Shown in pieces: positions 50,950 to 60,704 of a DNA stretch of 64,000 nucleotides. Where the stretch lies: assembly GCF_011752565.1 (NCBI RefSeq), contig NZ_VWXK01000027.1:17270-81269 (forward strand), written 5' to 3'. Below the pieces are notes generated by a model. The model searched no databases. It was not told the DNA's origin and was given only the letters and a program-made list of their open reading frames with translations. The position numbers were made by a program, and so were the translations under genes. Position 1 is the first letter of the stretch, and each line of letters starts with the position of its first letter. Origin of the DNA: Pantoea sp. Ap-967 (lineage in GTDB: Bacteria > Pseudomonadota > Gammaproteobacteria > Pseudomonadales > Pseudomonadaceae).

Positions 50950-51246
50950 ATGGATGTGAGCAAGACCAAGAGCAGTTTCTACCGCCGCCTCTATGTGGCC
51001 TGGCTGATCGACAGCCAGACCGCCACCAGTGTACCGGCGCTGATGGAGGCCACCGGCATGCCACGGCGCACGGCGCAGGACACCATCGCCGCGCTGGCGG
51101 ACCTGGACATCGTCTGCCAGTTCGAACAGCAGGACGGCGCGCGCAACCATGCCGGGCAGTACCGCATCCATGACTGGGGCGCGATCGACAAGCAGTGGAT
51201 CATCCAGCACCTGCGCCAGATCAAGACAGTGCTCGGGTACCCTTGA
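50950..51246 (+). CDS. Small winged-helix DNA-binding protein
   Basis: A 98-residue protein (MDVSKTKSSFYRRLYVAWLI) with a helix-turn-helix region TSVPALMEATGMPRRTAQDT and IAALADLDIVCQF, followed by a beta-hairpin-like part (GQYRIHDWGAID). It resembles small winged-helix proteins found in pseudomonads (DUF3253- or DUF2087-like only in size; no firm family). Its position directly after the metallopeptidase suggests a shared transcript. Target genes are unknown. Confidence 0.75.
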   Translation: MDVSKTKSSFYRRLYVAWLIDSQTATSVPALMEATGMPRRTAQDTIAALADLDIVCQFEQQDGARNHAGQYRIHDWGAIDKQWIIQHLRQIKTVLGYP

Positions 51247-51251
51247 GGCAC

Positions 51252-51343
51252 GCGGCGGCGCATCGCGAGCTGCGCTCGCTCCTACATTCCCAAGGCCAAC
51301 ACCACCCTGGTAGGAGCGAGCGCAGCTCGCGATAGGGCCCGCC
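51252..51343. repeat. BIME between convergent genes
   Basis: Inverted REPs GAGCTGCGCTCGCTCCTAC and GGTAGGAGCGAGCGCAGCTC around a 30-base spacer, between the stops of the winged-helix and FUSC-family genes. Confidence 0.82.
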
Positions 51344-51352
51344 CAGGAATCC

Positions 51353-53536
51353 TCACGTCGCCGGCGATTCCTTGACCAAATGCGCCGCCAGGGTTCGCAA
51401 CGGCCCCAGCTGCCGGCAAATCAGCGCCAACTGTGTTTGCACCAAACGCTGATGCTCATCCAGCTCTTCGGGCATCTGCTCCAGCGCATTGGCCAGCGCT
51501 TCTTCCTCGTCACTGTGGATCGCCACCGGCAAGCGCGCCGCCAGCCCATTGGCGATTTCATCCAGGCTGCTGGCCACGCGCTGCCCGGCACCCTCGATCA
51601 ACTGCTCCTGTACCTCGGCCGGCAAGGCCGTGTCGCGGTGCGCGCCCAGCCCAGACAGGTAGCTGAGCAAGGTGTGCGACAACACCAGGAAGCGGAACCC
51701 CACATCGGCTTCCTTGCGAAAGTGCCCAGGCTCCATGAGCATGTTGGCCAGCGTGGTCGACAGCGCCGCGTCGGCGTTGTGGGCGTTGCGCCGGGCCAGG
51801 CGGTAGGCCAGGTCGTCGCGCTTGCCATGGGCGTACTGCTGCATGATCTGGCGCAGGTACACGCTGGCGCAGGCCAGGGTGTTGGCCAGCGCCTTGTTCA
51901 ACCGCCGGCCCTGCCAGTCGGGCAGGAACAGGAACACTGCCAGGATGGCGATCAGGCTGCCCACCAAGGTATCGAACAGGCGCGGCAGGAACAGGCCATA
52001 GCCATCGCCGATTTGGTTGAAGCAGAACAGCACCATCAGGGTGATCGCTGCTGTGGCCAGGGTGTAGCGGGTGGTGCGGTTGACGAAGAACACCACCCCG
52101 GCGGCCACCGCGAACAGCGACTGGATGACCGGGTTGGGGAACAGGTCGAACAGCGCCCAACCCACGGTCAGGCCGATGGCCGTGCCGATGATCCGCTGCA
52201 CCAGCTTGCGCCGGGTGGCGCCATAGTTGGGCTGGCAGACGAACAGCGTGGTGAGGATGATCCAGTAGCCTTGGGTGGGGTGGATCAGGTGCACCATGCC
52301 GTAGCCGATCGACAGCGCCAGCGGTAGGCGCAGGGCATGGCGAAACAGCAGCGAGGTTGGCGTCAGTTGGGTGCGCAGGCGCGTCCACACGTCTTTCAGG
52401 TTGCGCGGCGAGCGGTCGAGCAGGCTGCTGTCGCTGGCATCGGCCAGGCTGTCGGGGTTGCTTGCGGCGCTGAGCAGGCGGTCGAGGGTCGCCAGGTTGG
52501 CGGCCAATGCCCGCAGCGAGCGCAACAGGCTGCGCCAGGCTGGGTTGCTTTGGATGCGCAGGTGCTCCAGCGAGGCGTTGAGGTCTTCCAGGGCTTCGGC
52601 GAAACCGCTGGCCAGGACGAAGGGCTGGCGCAGGCGGATCGACCGGGCCAGTTCCTGGCAGGACGAGCCTTGCTTGCGCAGCAGGCGTTGGCAGCGGAAC
52701 ATCACGTCGCTGTGGAAGAACGCCTCGCTCAGGGCGTTGTACGGGTAGTGCGAGGCGCTGACCCGCTCGTGGATATCCTGGGCCAGGAAGTACAGCTTCA
52801 GGTAGCGGCTGACCTTGGAGTTCGGCTGGCTGTTGCCCACCCGGTGCAGGATGATTTCCTTGGCCGCATTGAGCGCCGCCACCACTTTGCCGTTCTGCCG
52901 CGCCAAGGCCAGGCGCTGGGCTTCGACATCGAGGGTGCGGATCGGCTCGAACAGCGCCGCCTTGAGCTTGAGGTAGCTGCCCAGCTCGAAGAACAGCTTG
53001 GCCAGGCTCTGTTGCACCGGCTGGTTGGAAAACAGCGCCTGCCACAGCACCGAGAGCAGGCCGTACCAGGCCGCACCGGCCACCAGCAGCATCGGTTCGT
53101 GCCAGAAATCGGTCACCAGGCCGCCGCGCTGGTCCACGCCGATCATGGTGTACACGGCGGTAATCAGCGTCGCCGAGGCGATCGCCCCGTAGCGCTCGCC
53201 CAGTGCGCCGAGCATGGTCAGGCCGAATGCCGCCAGGGCCAAGGCGATGGCGAAGATCCAGGGGTAGGGGAACAGCAACTCCACCGCCAGCGCGGCAATG
53301 GCGAAACACACCAGGGTGACGGCCAAGGCGCTGAGGCGGCCTTGCCAGCTGTCGTCGGTCTCGGCCAGGGCGCTGGCGATGATGCCGAGGAACAGCGGAA
53401 TCAGCAGGGCCATCTCGTTCTGGTACCAGCACAGGGCCAGGCTGCCGGTGAGGGCAAGGGTAACCCGGATGCTGTAGCTGAACTTGTCTTGGCCCCACAG
53501 GCGACGCAGTGACTGACGTAACGAGCTCGATGACAT
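51353..53536 (-). CDS. YccS/FUSC family inner-membrane protein
   Basis: A 727-residue protein with two membrane blocks (about residues 20-165 and 400-520), each with about six helices, separated by a long cytoplasmic helical region and followed by a C-terminal helical region. This is the YccS/YhfK (FUSC) architecture, related to aromatic acid exporter AaeB. Segments such as HLIHPTQGYWIILTTLFVCQ and GATRRKLVQRIIGTAIGLTV are characteristic. The substrate is unknown. Confidence 0.87.
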   Translation of the reverse strand: MSSSSLRQSLRRLWGQDKFSYSIRVTLALTGSLALCWYQNEMALLIPLFLGIIASALAETDDSWQGRLSALAVTLVCFAIAALAVELLFPYPWIFAIALALAAFGLTMLGALGERYGAIASATLITAVYTMIGVDQRGGLVTDFWHEPMLLVAGAAWYGLLSVLWQALFSNQPVQQSLAKLFFELGSYLKLKAALFEPIRTLDVEAQRLALARQNGKVVAALNAAKEIILHRVGNSQPNSKVSRYLKLYFLAQDIHERVSASHYPYNALSEAFFHSDVMFRCQRLLRKQGSSCQELARSIRLRQPFVLASGFAEALEDLNASLEHLRIQSNPAWRSLLRSLRALAANLATLDRLLSAASNPDSLADASDSSLLDRSPRNLKDVWTRLRTQLTPTSLLFRHALRLPLALSIGYGMVHLIHPTQGYWIILTTLFVCQPNYGATRRKLVQRIIGTAIGLTVGWALFDLFPNPVIQSLFAVAAGVVFFVNRTTRYTLATAAITLMVLFCFNQIGDGYGLFLPRLFDTLVGSLIAILAVFLFLPDWQGRRLNKALANTLACASVYLRQIMQQYAHGKRDDLAYRLARRNAHNADAALSTTLANMLMEPGHFRKEADVGFRFLVLSHTLLSYLSGLGAHRDTALPAEVQEQLIEGAGQRVASSLDEIANGLAARLPVAIHSDEEEALANALEQMPEELDEHQRLVQTQLALICRQLGPLRTLAAHLVKESPAT

Positions 53537-53620
53537 GATGGCCTGCTAGGCAGTGATCGAAAGAATGCATTGCAGCACGGCCCAGCAAGAAGCGTTCCGT
53601 GCTGCTGAATGGATTCTACC

Positions 53621-54802
53621 CTACACGAACTGCGCTGCGGCGTTGGCAGAGGCCCAGGCCCACTGGAAGTTGAAGCCGCCCAGATGCCCGGTCACATCCA
53701 GCACCTCGCCGATGAAGTACAGGCCTGTGCTTTTCAGCGATTCCATGGTCTTGGACGACACTTCGCGGGTGTCTACGCCACCCAGGGTCACTTCAGCGGT
53801 ACGGTAGCCTTCGGTGCCGGCCGGCACCACCTGCCAGTTCGCCAGTTTTTCGGCGATCTGCGCCAATTCTGCCGGGGTGTACTGCTTCATCGGCCTGGAT
53901 TCGAACCACTGCTCGGCCAGCAGGTTGGCCAGCTTGCGGGTGAATACCTCGGCCAATACCGTCTTGAGCTCGGCGTTGGCGCGCTCTGCCTGCACCTGTT
54001 GCAGCCAGTGCAAGGCATCGCGGTCGGGCAGCAGGTTGATCTCCACCGTGTCGCCAGCTTCCCAGAACGAGGAAATCTGCAGGATCGCCGGGCCACTGAG
54101 GCCGCGGTGGGTAAACAGCAGGTTTTCGCGGAAGCTGGTGCCGTTGCAGCTGGCGGTGCAGTCCAGCGAGGTGCCCGACAGCTCGGTGCACAATGCCTTG
54201 AGTTGGGGCTCGGTGATGGTGAACGGCACCAAACCGGCGCGGGTGGGCAGCAAGGCATGCCCAAACTGGCGCGCCACCTGGTAGCCGAAGCCGGTGGCGC
54301 CCAGGGTTGGAATCGACAGGCCGCCGGTGGCGATCACCAGCGATTGGCAGGCGAAGGGGCCTGCACTGGTTTGCAGCAGGTAGCCGGTTTCGGTTTTCTC
54401 GATGTGCTCGATGCTGGTGCTCATGCGGATTTCGGCGCCGGCGTCGGCGCATTCGGCCAGGAGCATGTCGAGGATGTCACTGGCCTTGTTGTCGCAGAAC
54501 AGCTGGCCGAGCTTCTTCTCGTGGTAGGGCACACAGTGCTTGGCCACCAGCTCGATGAAGTCCCACTGGGTGTAGCGGGCCAGTGCCGACTTGCAGAAAT
54601 GCGCGTTCTGCGACAGGAAATTGGCAGGCTCGGTGTACATGTTGGTGAAGTTGCAGCGTCCGCCGCCCGACATGAGGATTTTCTTGCCGGGCTTGTTGGC
54701 GTGGTCGAGCAGCAGCACCCGGCGGCCACGGCGCGCGCTGAGCTGGGCGCACATCAGGCCGGCGGCGCCGGCGCCGAGGATGATCACGTCGGTGGAGTGC
54801 AC
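53621..54802 (-). CDS. HI0933-family NAD(P)/FAD flavoprotein (YhiN-like)
   Basis: A 393-residue flavoprotein. It begins with the FAD dinucleotide fold VIILGAGAAGLMCAQLSARR, then KKILMSGGGRCNFTN, the ATGGLSIPTLGATGFGYQVA segment, and ends with YFIGEVLDVTGHLGGFNFQW. These are the HI0933/BaiN/YhiN family signatures. The reaction in Pseudomonas is not known. It is divergent from no near gene: a BIME and dbpA lie upstream. Confidence 0.88.
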   Translation of the reverse strand: MHSTDVIILGAGAAGLMCAQLSARRGRRVLLLDHANKPGKKILMSGGGRCNFTNMYTEPANFLSQNAHFCKSALARYTQWDFIELVAKHCVPYHEKKLGQLFCDNKASDILDMLLAECADAGAEIRMSTSIEHIEKTETGYLLQTSAGPFACQSLVIATGGLSIPTLGATGFGYQVARQFGHALLPTRAGLVPFTITEPQLKALCTELSGTSLDCTASCNGTSFRENLLFTHRGLSGPAILQISSFWEAGDTVEINLLPDRDALHWLQQVQAERANAELKTVLAEVFTRKLANLLAEQWFESRPMKQYTPAELAQIAEKLANWQVVPAGTEGYRTAEVTLGGVDTREVSSKTMESLKSTGLYFIGEVLDVTGHLGGFNFQWAWASANAAAQFV

Positions 54803-54821
54803 GGTGTTACCTCATAGATTG

Positions 54822-54950
54822 CCGGGGCTGCTCTGCAGCCCAATCGCGACCTGCGGTCGCTCCTACCGGAATTGCGCGGCCCGCATTGGGCGCTACGCGA
54901 TCCCTGGTAGGAGCGACCGCATGTCGCGATTGGGCCGCAAAGCGGCCCCA
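54822..54950. repeat. BIME between dbpA and the flavoprotein gene
   Basis: Inverted REPs CGACCTGCGGTCGCTCCTAC and GGTAGGAGCGACCGCATGTC, with GGGGCTGCTCTGCAGCCC on one side and GGGCCGCAAAGCGGCCC on the other. Confidence 0.8.
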
Positions 54951-54957
54951 AAAGGGT

Positions 54958-56343
<1,386 letters not shown>

Positions 56344-56407
56344 GAGGCGGGCCTGCGGTGCGAAGCGAAAAATGCCGCACAGTCTACCAGCCTCATGGCC
56401 ATTCGCC

Positions 56408-57835
56408 CTACGACTCCATGTGTTGTTCCGGACGACGGGCACGCCTTCCGTCCGTCGGCGACAGCTGCAGGAAGATCGCCGCCGCCAACATGGCCATGAC
56501 GCCGATGGTGACGAACGTCAGCTGGAACGCACCCAAGGTGGTTTCCACGCCCTCGGCGCTGCCAGCGGCGGTGAAGCCGCCAAGCAAGGCCCCGGCGCAG
56601 GCCACGCCCAGGCTCAACGACAGTTGCGCAACCACCGACAGCAGGCTGTTGCCGCTGCTGGCGCTGGCATCGTCGAGGTCGATCAGGGTCACCGTGTTCA
56701 TGGCCGTGAACTGCATCGAGTTGACCGCACCGAGCAGCGCCAGCTGCACCAGCAGCAGGGCATACGGGGTTTGCTCATCGACCAGCCCCAGGCTTGCCAG
56801 CAACAGCCCCAGCAGCAAGGTGTTGCCGGTGAGCACGATGCGGTAGCCCAGGCGTTCGATCAACGGCCGGGCCACGGACTTGGCGACCATCGCCGAGGCC
56901 GCCAGCGGGATCATGCTCATGCCGGCCTGGGCCGGTGAATAGCCCAGCGCTACCTGCAGCAGCAATGGCACCAGGAACGGCAGGGCGCCGCTGCCCAGGC
57001 GCGAGAACAGGTTGCCGAGGATGCCGATGGCGAAGGTGCGCACGCGGAACAGGCTGGGCGAGAACAGCGGCTCCGGGTCGCGCCCGGCACGCAGCCAGTA
57101 GGCGGCCAGGCAGGCCATGCCGGCAAACAGCAGCAACATGACCCGCAGGTGCGGCAGGTGCAGCTCGCCCAACCCCTCCATGGCGATGGTGATCAGCACC
57201 ATGGCCGCGCCGAACAGGACGAAGCCCGGGCCGTCGAAGCTGGTGCGCTCGGCGCCGCGCAGGTCGGGGATGAACTTCCACACCGCGTAGCAGCCCAGGG
57301 CGCCGACCGGCAGGTTGAGCAGGAAAATCCAGTGCCAGCTAAGGATTTCCACCAGCCAGCCGCCCAGGGTCGGGCCCAGCAGCGGGCCGAGCAGGCCGGG
57401 GATGGTGATGAAGCTCATCACCCGCACCAGCTCGCTGCGCGGGTAGGCGCGCAGCACCACCAGCCGCCCGACGGGCAGCATCAGCGCGCCGCCCAGGCCC
57501 TGGATCACACGCGCGAAGATCAGGAACACGAGGCTGTTGGCGGCGGCGCACAGCAGCGAGCCGAAGCTGAACAGCAAGATGGCGCTGAAGAAAATGCGCT
57601 TGGTGCCGAAGCGGTCGGCGATCCAGCCCGAGGCCGGTATCAGCAGCGCCACGGTGAGCATGTAGGCGATCACCACGCCCTGCATGCGCAGCGGGTCTTC
57701 GGCAAGCGAGCGGGCCATGGCGGGCAGGGCGGTGTTGAGGATGGTGCCGTCCAGGGACTGCATGAAGAAGGCGATGGCCACCACCCAGGGCAGCCAACGG
57801 GCGGTGGTGGGGTCAAGCGGTGCTCGGTCGGGCAT
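56408..57835 (-). CDS. MFS drug exporter, DHA2 (14-TM) family, MdtD-like
   Basis: A 475-residue membrane protein with about 14 membrane segments. TM1 has LDGTILNTALPAMARSL (DHA2 motif D1), TM2-3 loop GWIADRFGTKRIFFSAI (motif A), and the TM5 motif C region GPLLGPTLGGWLVEILSWHW. It resembles MdtD-type multidrug exporters. No regulator or membrane fusion partner is adjacent, so the substrate is open. The upstream REP lies between it and the TldE-like gene. Confidence 0.9.
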   Translation of the reverse strand: MPDRAPLDPTTARWLPWVVAIAFFMQSLDGTILNTALPAMARSLAEDPLRMQGVVIAYMLTVALLIPASGWIADRFGTKRIFFSAILLFSFGSLLCAAANSLVFLIFARVIQGLGGALMLPVGRLVVLRAYPRSELVRVMSFITIPGLLGPLLGPTLGGWLVEILSWHWIFLLNLPVGALGCYAVWKFIPDLRGAERTSFDGPGFVLFGAAMVLITIAMEGLGELHLPHLRVMLLLFAGMACLAAYWLRAGRDPEPLFSPSLFRVRTFAIGILGNLFSRLGSGALPFLVPLLLQVALGYSPAQAGMSMIPLAASAMVAKSVARPLIERLGYRIVLTGNTLLLGLLLASLGLVDEQTPYALLLVQLALLGAVNSMQFTAMNTVTLIDLDDASASSGNSLLSVVAQLSLSLGVACAGALLGGFTAAGSAEGVETTLGAFQLTFVTIGVMAMLAAAIFLQLSPTDGRRARRPEQHMES

Positions 57836-57856
57836 GGCTTCCTCTTTTTGCCTGTG

Positions 57857-57902
57857 CCGGCCCTTTCGCGGGGCAAGCCCGCGCCTACAGCGAAAGGGCC
57901 GG
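57857..57902. repeat. REP hairpin upstream of the MFS gene
   Basis: GGCCCTTTCGCGGGGCAAGC followed by CCGCGCCTACAGCGAAAGGG. The outer CCGGCCCTTTCG / CGAAAGGGCCGG bases also pair, giving a long stem. Confidence 0.78.
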
Positions 57903-57911
57903 AAATGCCAA

Positions 57912-59231
57912 TCACAATGTCAGGGTAAGGCCTTTGACCAGCGCACCCGGCAGATGACTCGACCCGGTGCTGCGCTGCCCATAGGTACTGGTAGACAAGA
58001 TCATCTCGCGCTCGCAGGTCAGGTCTTCCAGCTGGCTCCCCAGCAGGCTGTATAGGCTGTCGTCAAAGCGCATGGTGCTCACCGGCCCCTGGATCTCGCC
58101 GTTCTCCACCCAGAAGGTGGCAAAGCGGGTCAGCCCGGTCATGCGCGCAGCGGGCAAGTCCGAGTAGTTCAGGTACCACAGGTTGCTGATATACAGCCCG
58201 GTGCCGAGCCGCTGCAGGATCTGCCCGGTGGCAAGGCTGCCCGGCGCCAGGCTCAGCGCACAGGGCGACTCATAGCTGTCGGCACCATTGGCCAGCAGCG
58301 CGAACTCCGCCGCGCTGCGTGCGCTGATCAGCCGCTTCAGTGCCTGGCCCTGCTGGATCAGCGGTACATCCAGGCGCGGCGAGCCTTCGTCGGAAAACGC
58401 CGGGCTCAGCGAGCCGCTGACCTGCTCGGTGAAGCTCACCAGCGGGCTGAGCTGCGCATCGCCGCTGTACAGGCGCTGCAGCGCGCTGTTGCCGGTGGCC
58501 AGGGCCTGCGCGGAGAAACCGCCCCAGCACAGCATGCCGGCGATTTCGTCCATGGCGGCTGGCGCCAGGTAGGCGCGGTAGCTGCCGGGCTTGAGGGTGA
58601 CCGCCGGGCGGCCCAGATAGCCCAGCTGCTCCCGGGCCTGGCGCAAGCGGGCGCTGAAGTCCGCGGCGCTCCACTGCTGCCCGGCGTAATTGGCCTTCAC
58701 CGCCTGGCCATTGTTGTGGAACAGGCTCCAGTCGAAGTTGAAGCTGTTGGCCTGGTGCCAGCCCAAGGCCCCGTAGGAGCTGGCAAAGCCCCGGCAGATC
58801 GGGCCGGCGGCGTAGATCCCGACCAGGTCGAGGTCGCCGGCTTCGCGGTCGAGCAGGGCCAGTACTTCACTCAGCTCGGGCAGCGGCTGCACCTGCTGGC
58901 TGTGGCTTTGCCAGGCGCTTTCGTCCAGGCGCAAGTACGGGTCGACGGCCAGCAGCGGCAAGGTCTGGCGCAGTTGCGCCAGGGCATCGAGCAGGCGCTG
59001 GTGGTCGAGCGGGGCGTCACCACTCAAGGTCACCTGCTGCTCTGCCTGGCGGTTGTCGCGGATCAGCCGCAGCTGTGCGCTGGCTTGGCTCACGTCGCCG
59101 GCCTGGCGCACCTGGGCGTGGTTGAAGCGCACGAACTGCGAGTGCTCGGCGCTGTAGCCGAGGGTGAATTGTTCACCGGCCTGCAGGGCGCTGCGCACGG
59201 CGCCTACCAAGGCTTCGAATGCATGTTTCAT
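57912..59231 (-). CDS. PmbA/TldE-like protein (partner of the adjacent TldD-like protease)
   Basis: A 439-residue PmbA/TldE-family protein. It has the family layout: an N-terminal domain with FTLGYSAEHSQFVRFNHAQV, and a C-terminal beta-rich core with LAPGSLATGQILQRLGTGLY and SNLWYLNYSDLPAARMTGLT. It lacks the HExxxH zinc motif present in its partner. TldD and TldE form a heterodimer in which TldD carries the metal and TldE shapes the chamber. Its start overlaps the partner's stop by one base (TGATG at 59233-59229), implying coupled expression. Confidence 0.87.
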   Translation of the reverse strand: MKHAFEALVGAVRSALQAGEQFTLGYSAEHSQFVRFNHAQVRQAGDVSQASAQLRLIRDNRQAEQQVTLSGDAPLDHQRLLDALAQLRQTLPLLAVDPYLRLDESAWQSHSQQVQPLPELSEVLALLDREAGDLDLVGIYAAGPICRGFASSYGALGWHQANSFNFDWSLFHNNGQAVKANYAGQQWSAADFSARLRQAREQLGYLGRPAVTLKPGSYRAYLAPAAMDEIAGMLCWGGFSAQALATGNSALQRLYSGDAQLSPLVSFTEQVSGSLSPAFSDEGSPRLDVPLIQQGQALKRLISARSAAEFALLANGADSYESPCALSLAPGSLATGQILQRLGTGLYISNLWYLNYSDLPAARMTGLTRFATFWVENGEIQGPVSTMRFDDSLYSLLGSQLEDLTCEREMILSTSTYGQRSTGSSHLPGALVKGLTLTL

Positions 59232-60679
59232 CAGGCGTCTCCCCCGAATACGTCGATCTGGCGGAACACGCAGGCGGGCGAGGCGTGCCCGACCCGCACC
59301 ACCTGGTTGGGTTCGCCCTTGCCGCAGTTGGGCGTGCCCAGCACCTGGAAGGTGCTGCGGTCACCGACTGCCGCCAGGTTTTGCCAGAACTGCGCGGAGA
59401 TGCCGCGGTAATTGGGGTTCTTGACGATGCCCTTGAGCTCGCCGTTCTCGATCAGCTGGCCCCATTCGCAGCCGAACTGGAACTTGTTGCGCGCATCGTC
59501 GATGGACCAGGAACGGTTGGTGCGCATCAGGATGCCGTGCTCGATGCCGCCGACCAGTTGCTCCAGGCTCTGGTCGCCCGGTTCGATGTTGAGGTTGGCC
59601 ATGCGGTCGATCGGGGCGCGGTTCCAGCCACAGGCGCGGCTGTTGGCAACGCCGTCCAGGCCCGAGCGGAACTGCGACAGCGCGCCGCCCAGCGGGCGCA
59701 GCAGCAGGCCATCGCGGATCAGGAACTGCTTGCTGGCCGCTGTGCCGTCGTCATCGAAGCTGTAGCTGGCCAGCTCTTCGCCGATGGTGGGGTCGAAGGT
59801 CACGTTGAGCTGTGTGGAGCCGTACTGCAGGTGGCCGAAGTCGCTGGCCTTGACGAAGCTGGTGCCGGCGTAGTTACGCTCGTCACCGAGGATGCGGTCC
59901 ATCTCCAGCGGGTGGCCGATGGACTCATGGATCTGCAGCATCATCTGGTCGGGCATCAGCAGCAGGTCACGCGGGCCGCTGGGCGTATTTGGCGCCAGCA
60001 ACAGCTGCAGCGCCTCATCGGCGACCTGGCGGGCGGCGCCGACCAGGCCACAGCGTTCGATCACCTCGAAACCGCCCTGCTGGCCGAAGTTGTCGCGGCC
60101 CAGGCTGCGGCTCTGGCTGTCCTGGCCGTTGCTGGCGGTGACGCTCAGGCCGGGGAACAGGAAGCACTGGGCATGGCGCAGCTCGGCGCCCGCGCTGTTC
60201 AGGTAGGTTTGCTCCACCAGGCTCAGGCCCAGGCTGGCCTGCCAGTCCACCAGGCGGCTGTCCTTGGGCACGCTGGCCGATTCGGCGGCGAGCAAGCCCA
60301 GGCAGTCGGCGAGGTTGGGCAGCGGCTGGTCGAAGTTGGGCGAAATGTGGTCGTGGCGGGCATCGGTCACGGGTTGGCCGCGCAGGTCGAGCAGGCTGTA
60401 GCTGGCGATCTGCCGGGCCAGTGCCTCGGCCTGTTCCAGCGCCCGTTGCAGGCCGGCCTGGGACAGGTCGGCAGTGGCCGCGTAGGCCTCCACGCCGTTG
60501 ACCCGTACCGTGAGCATGGCGCCTTCGTCCTGGCTGAAGAAGGGTGGCTCGGCCACATTGCGGCGCACCGACAGCGCCTGGTGCGACTGTTTTACATGGC
60601 GCAGGGAAAACAACTCGGCCGTGCTGCGCAGCGCGTTGAAGCGCTGGCGCAGCAGGGCGCTGGAATCGAACATGTGCAA
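59231..60679 (-). CDS. TldD-like zinc metalloprotease
   Basis: A 482-residue TldD-family metallopeptidase. The zinc motif HESIGHPLEMDRILGDERN (HExxxH) is intact, and the C-terminal zinc Cys region is in VLGTPNCGKGEPNQ. TldD/E proteases degrade unfolded peptides and process some ribosomal peptides such as microcin B17. Pseudomonads also have a canonical tldD/pmbA pair elsewhere in the genome, so this adjacent pair is likely a paralogous set with its own substrate. No precursor peptide gene is recognised nearby. Confidence 0.87.
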   Translation of the reverse strand: MHMFDSSALLRQRFNALRSTAELFSLRHVKQSHQALSVRRNVAEPPFFSQDEGAMLTVRVNGVEAYAATADLSQAGLQRALEQAEALARQIASYSLLDLRGQPVTDARHDHISPNFDQPLPNLADCLGLLAAESASVPKDSRLVDWQASLGLSLVEQTYLNSAGAELRHAQCFLFPGLSVTASNGQDSQSRSLGRDNFGQQGGFEVIERCGLVGAARQVADEALQLLLAPNTPSGPRDLLLMPDQMMLQIHESIGHPLEMDRILGDERNYAGTSFVKASDFGHLQYGSTQLNVTFDPTIGEELASYSFDDDGTAASKQFLIRDGLLLRPLGGALSQFRSGLDGVANSRACGWNRAPIDRMANLNIEPGDQSLEQLVGGIEHGILMRTNRSWSIDDARNKFQFGCEWGQLIENGELKGIVKNPNYRGISAQFWQNLAAVGDRSTFQVLGTPNCGKGEPNQVVRVGHASPACVFRQIDVFGGDA

Positions 60680-60704
60680 GCCTCCGTTTTCACGGTGGCT
60701 CCCC

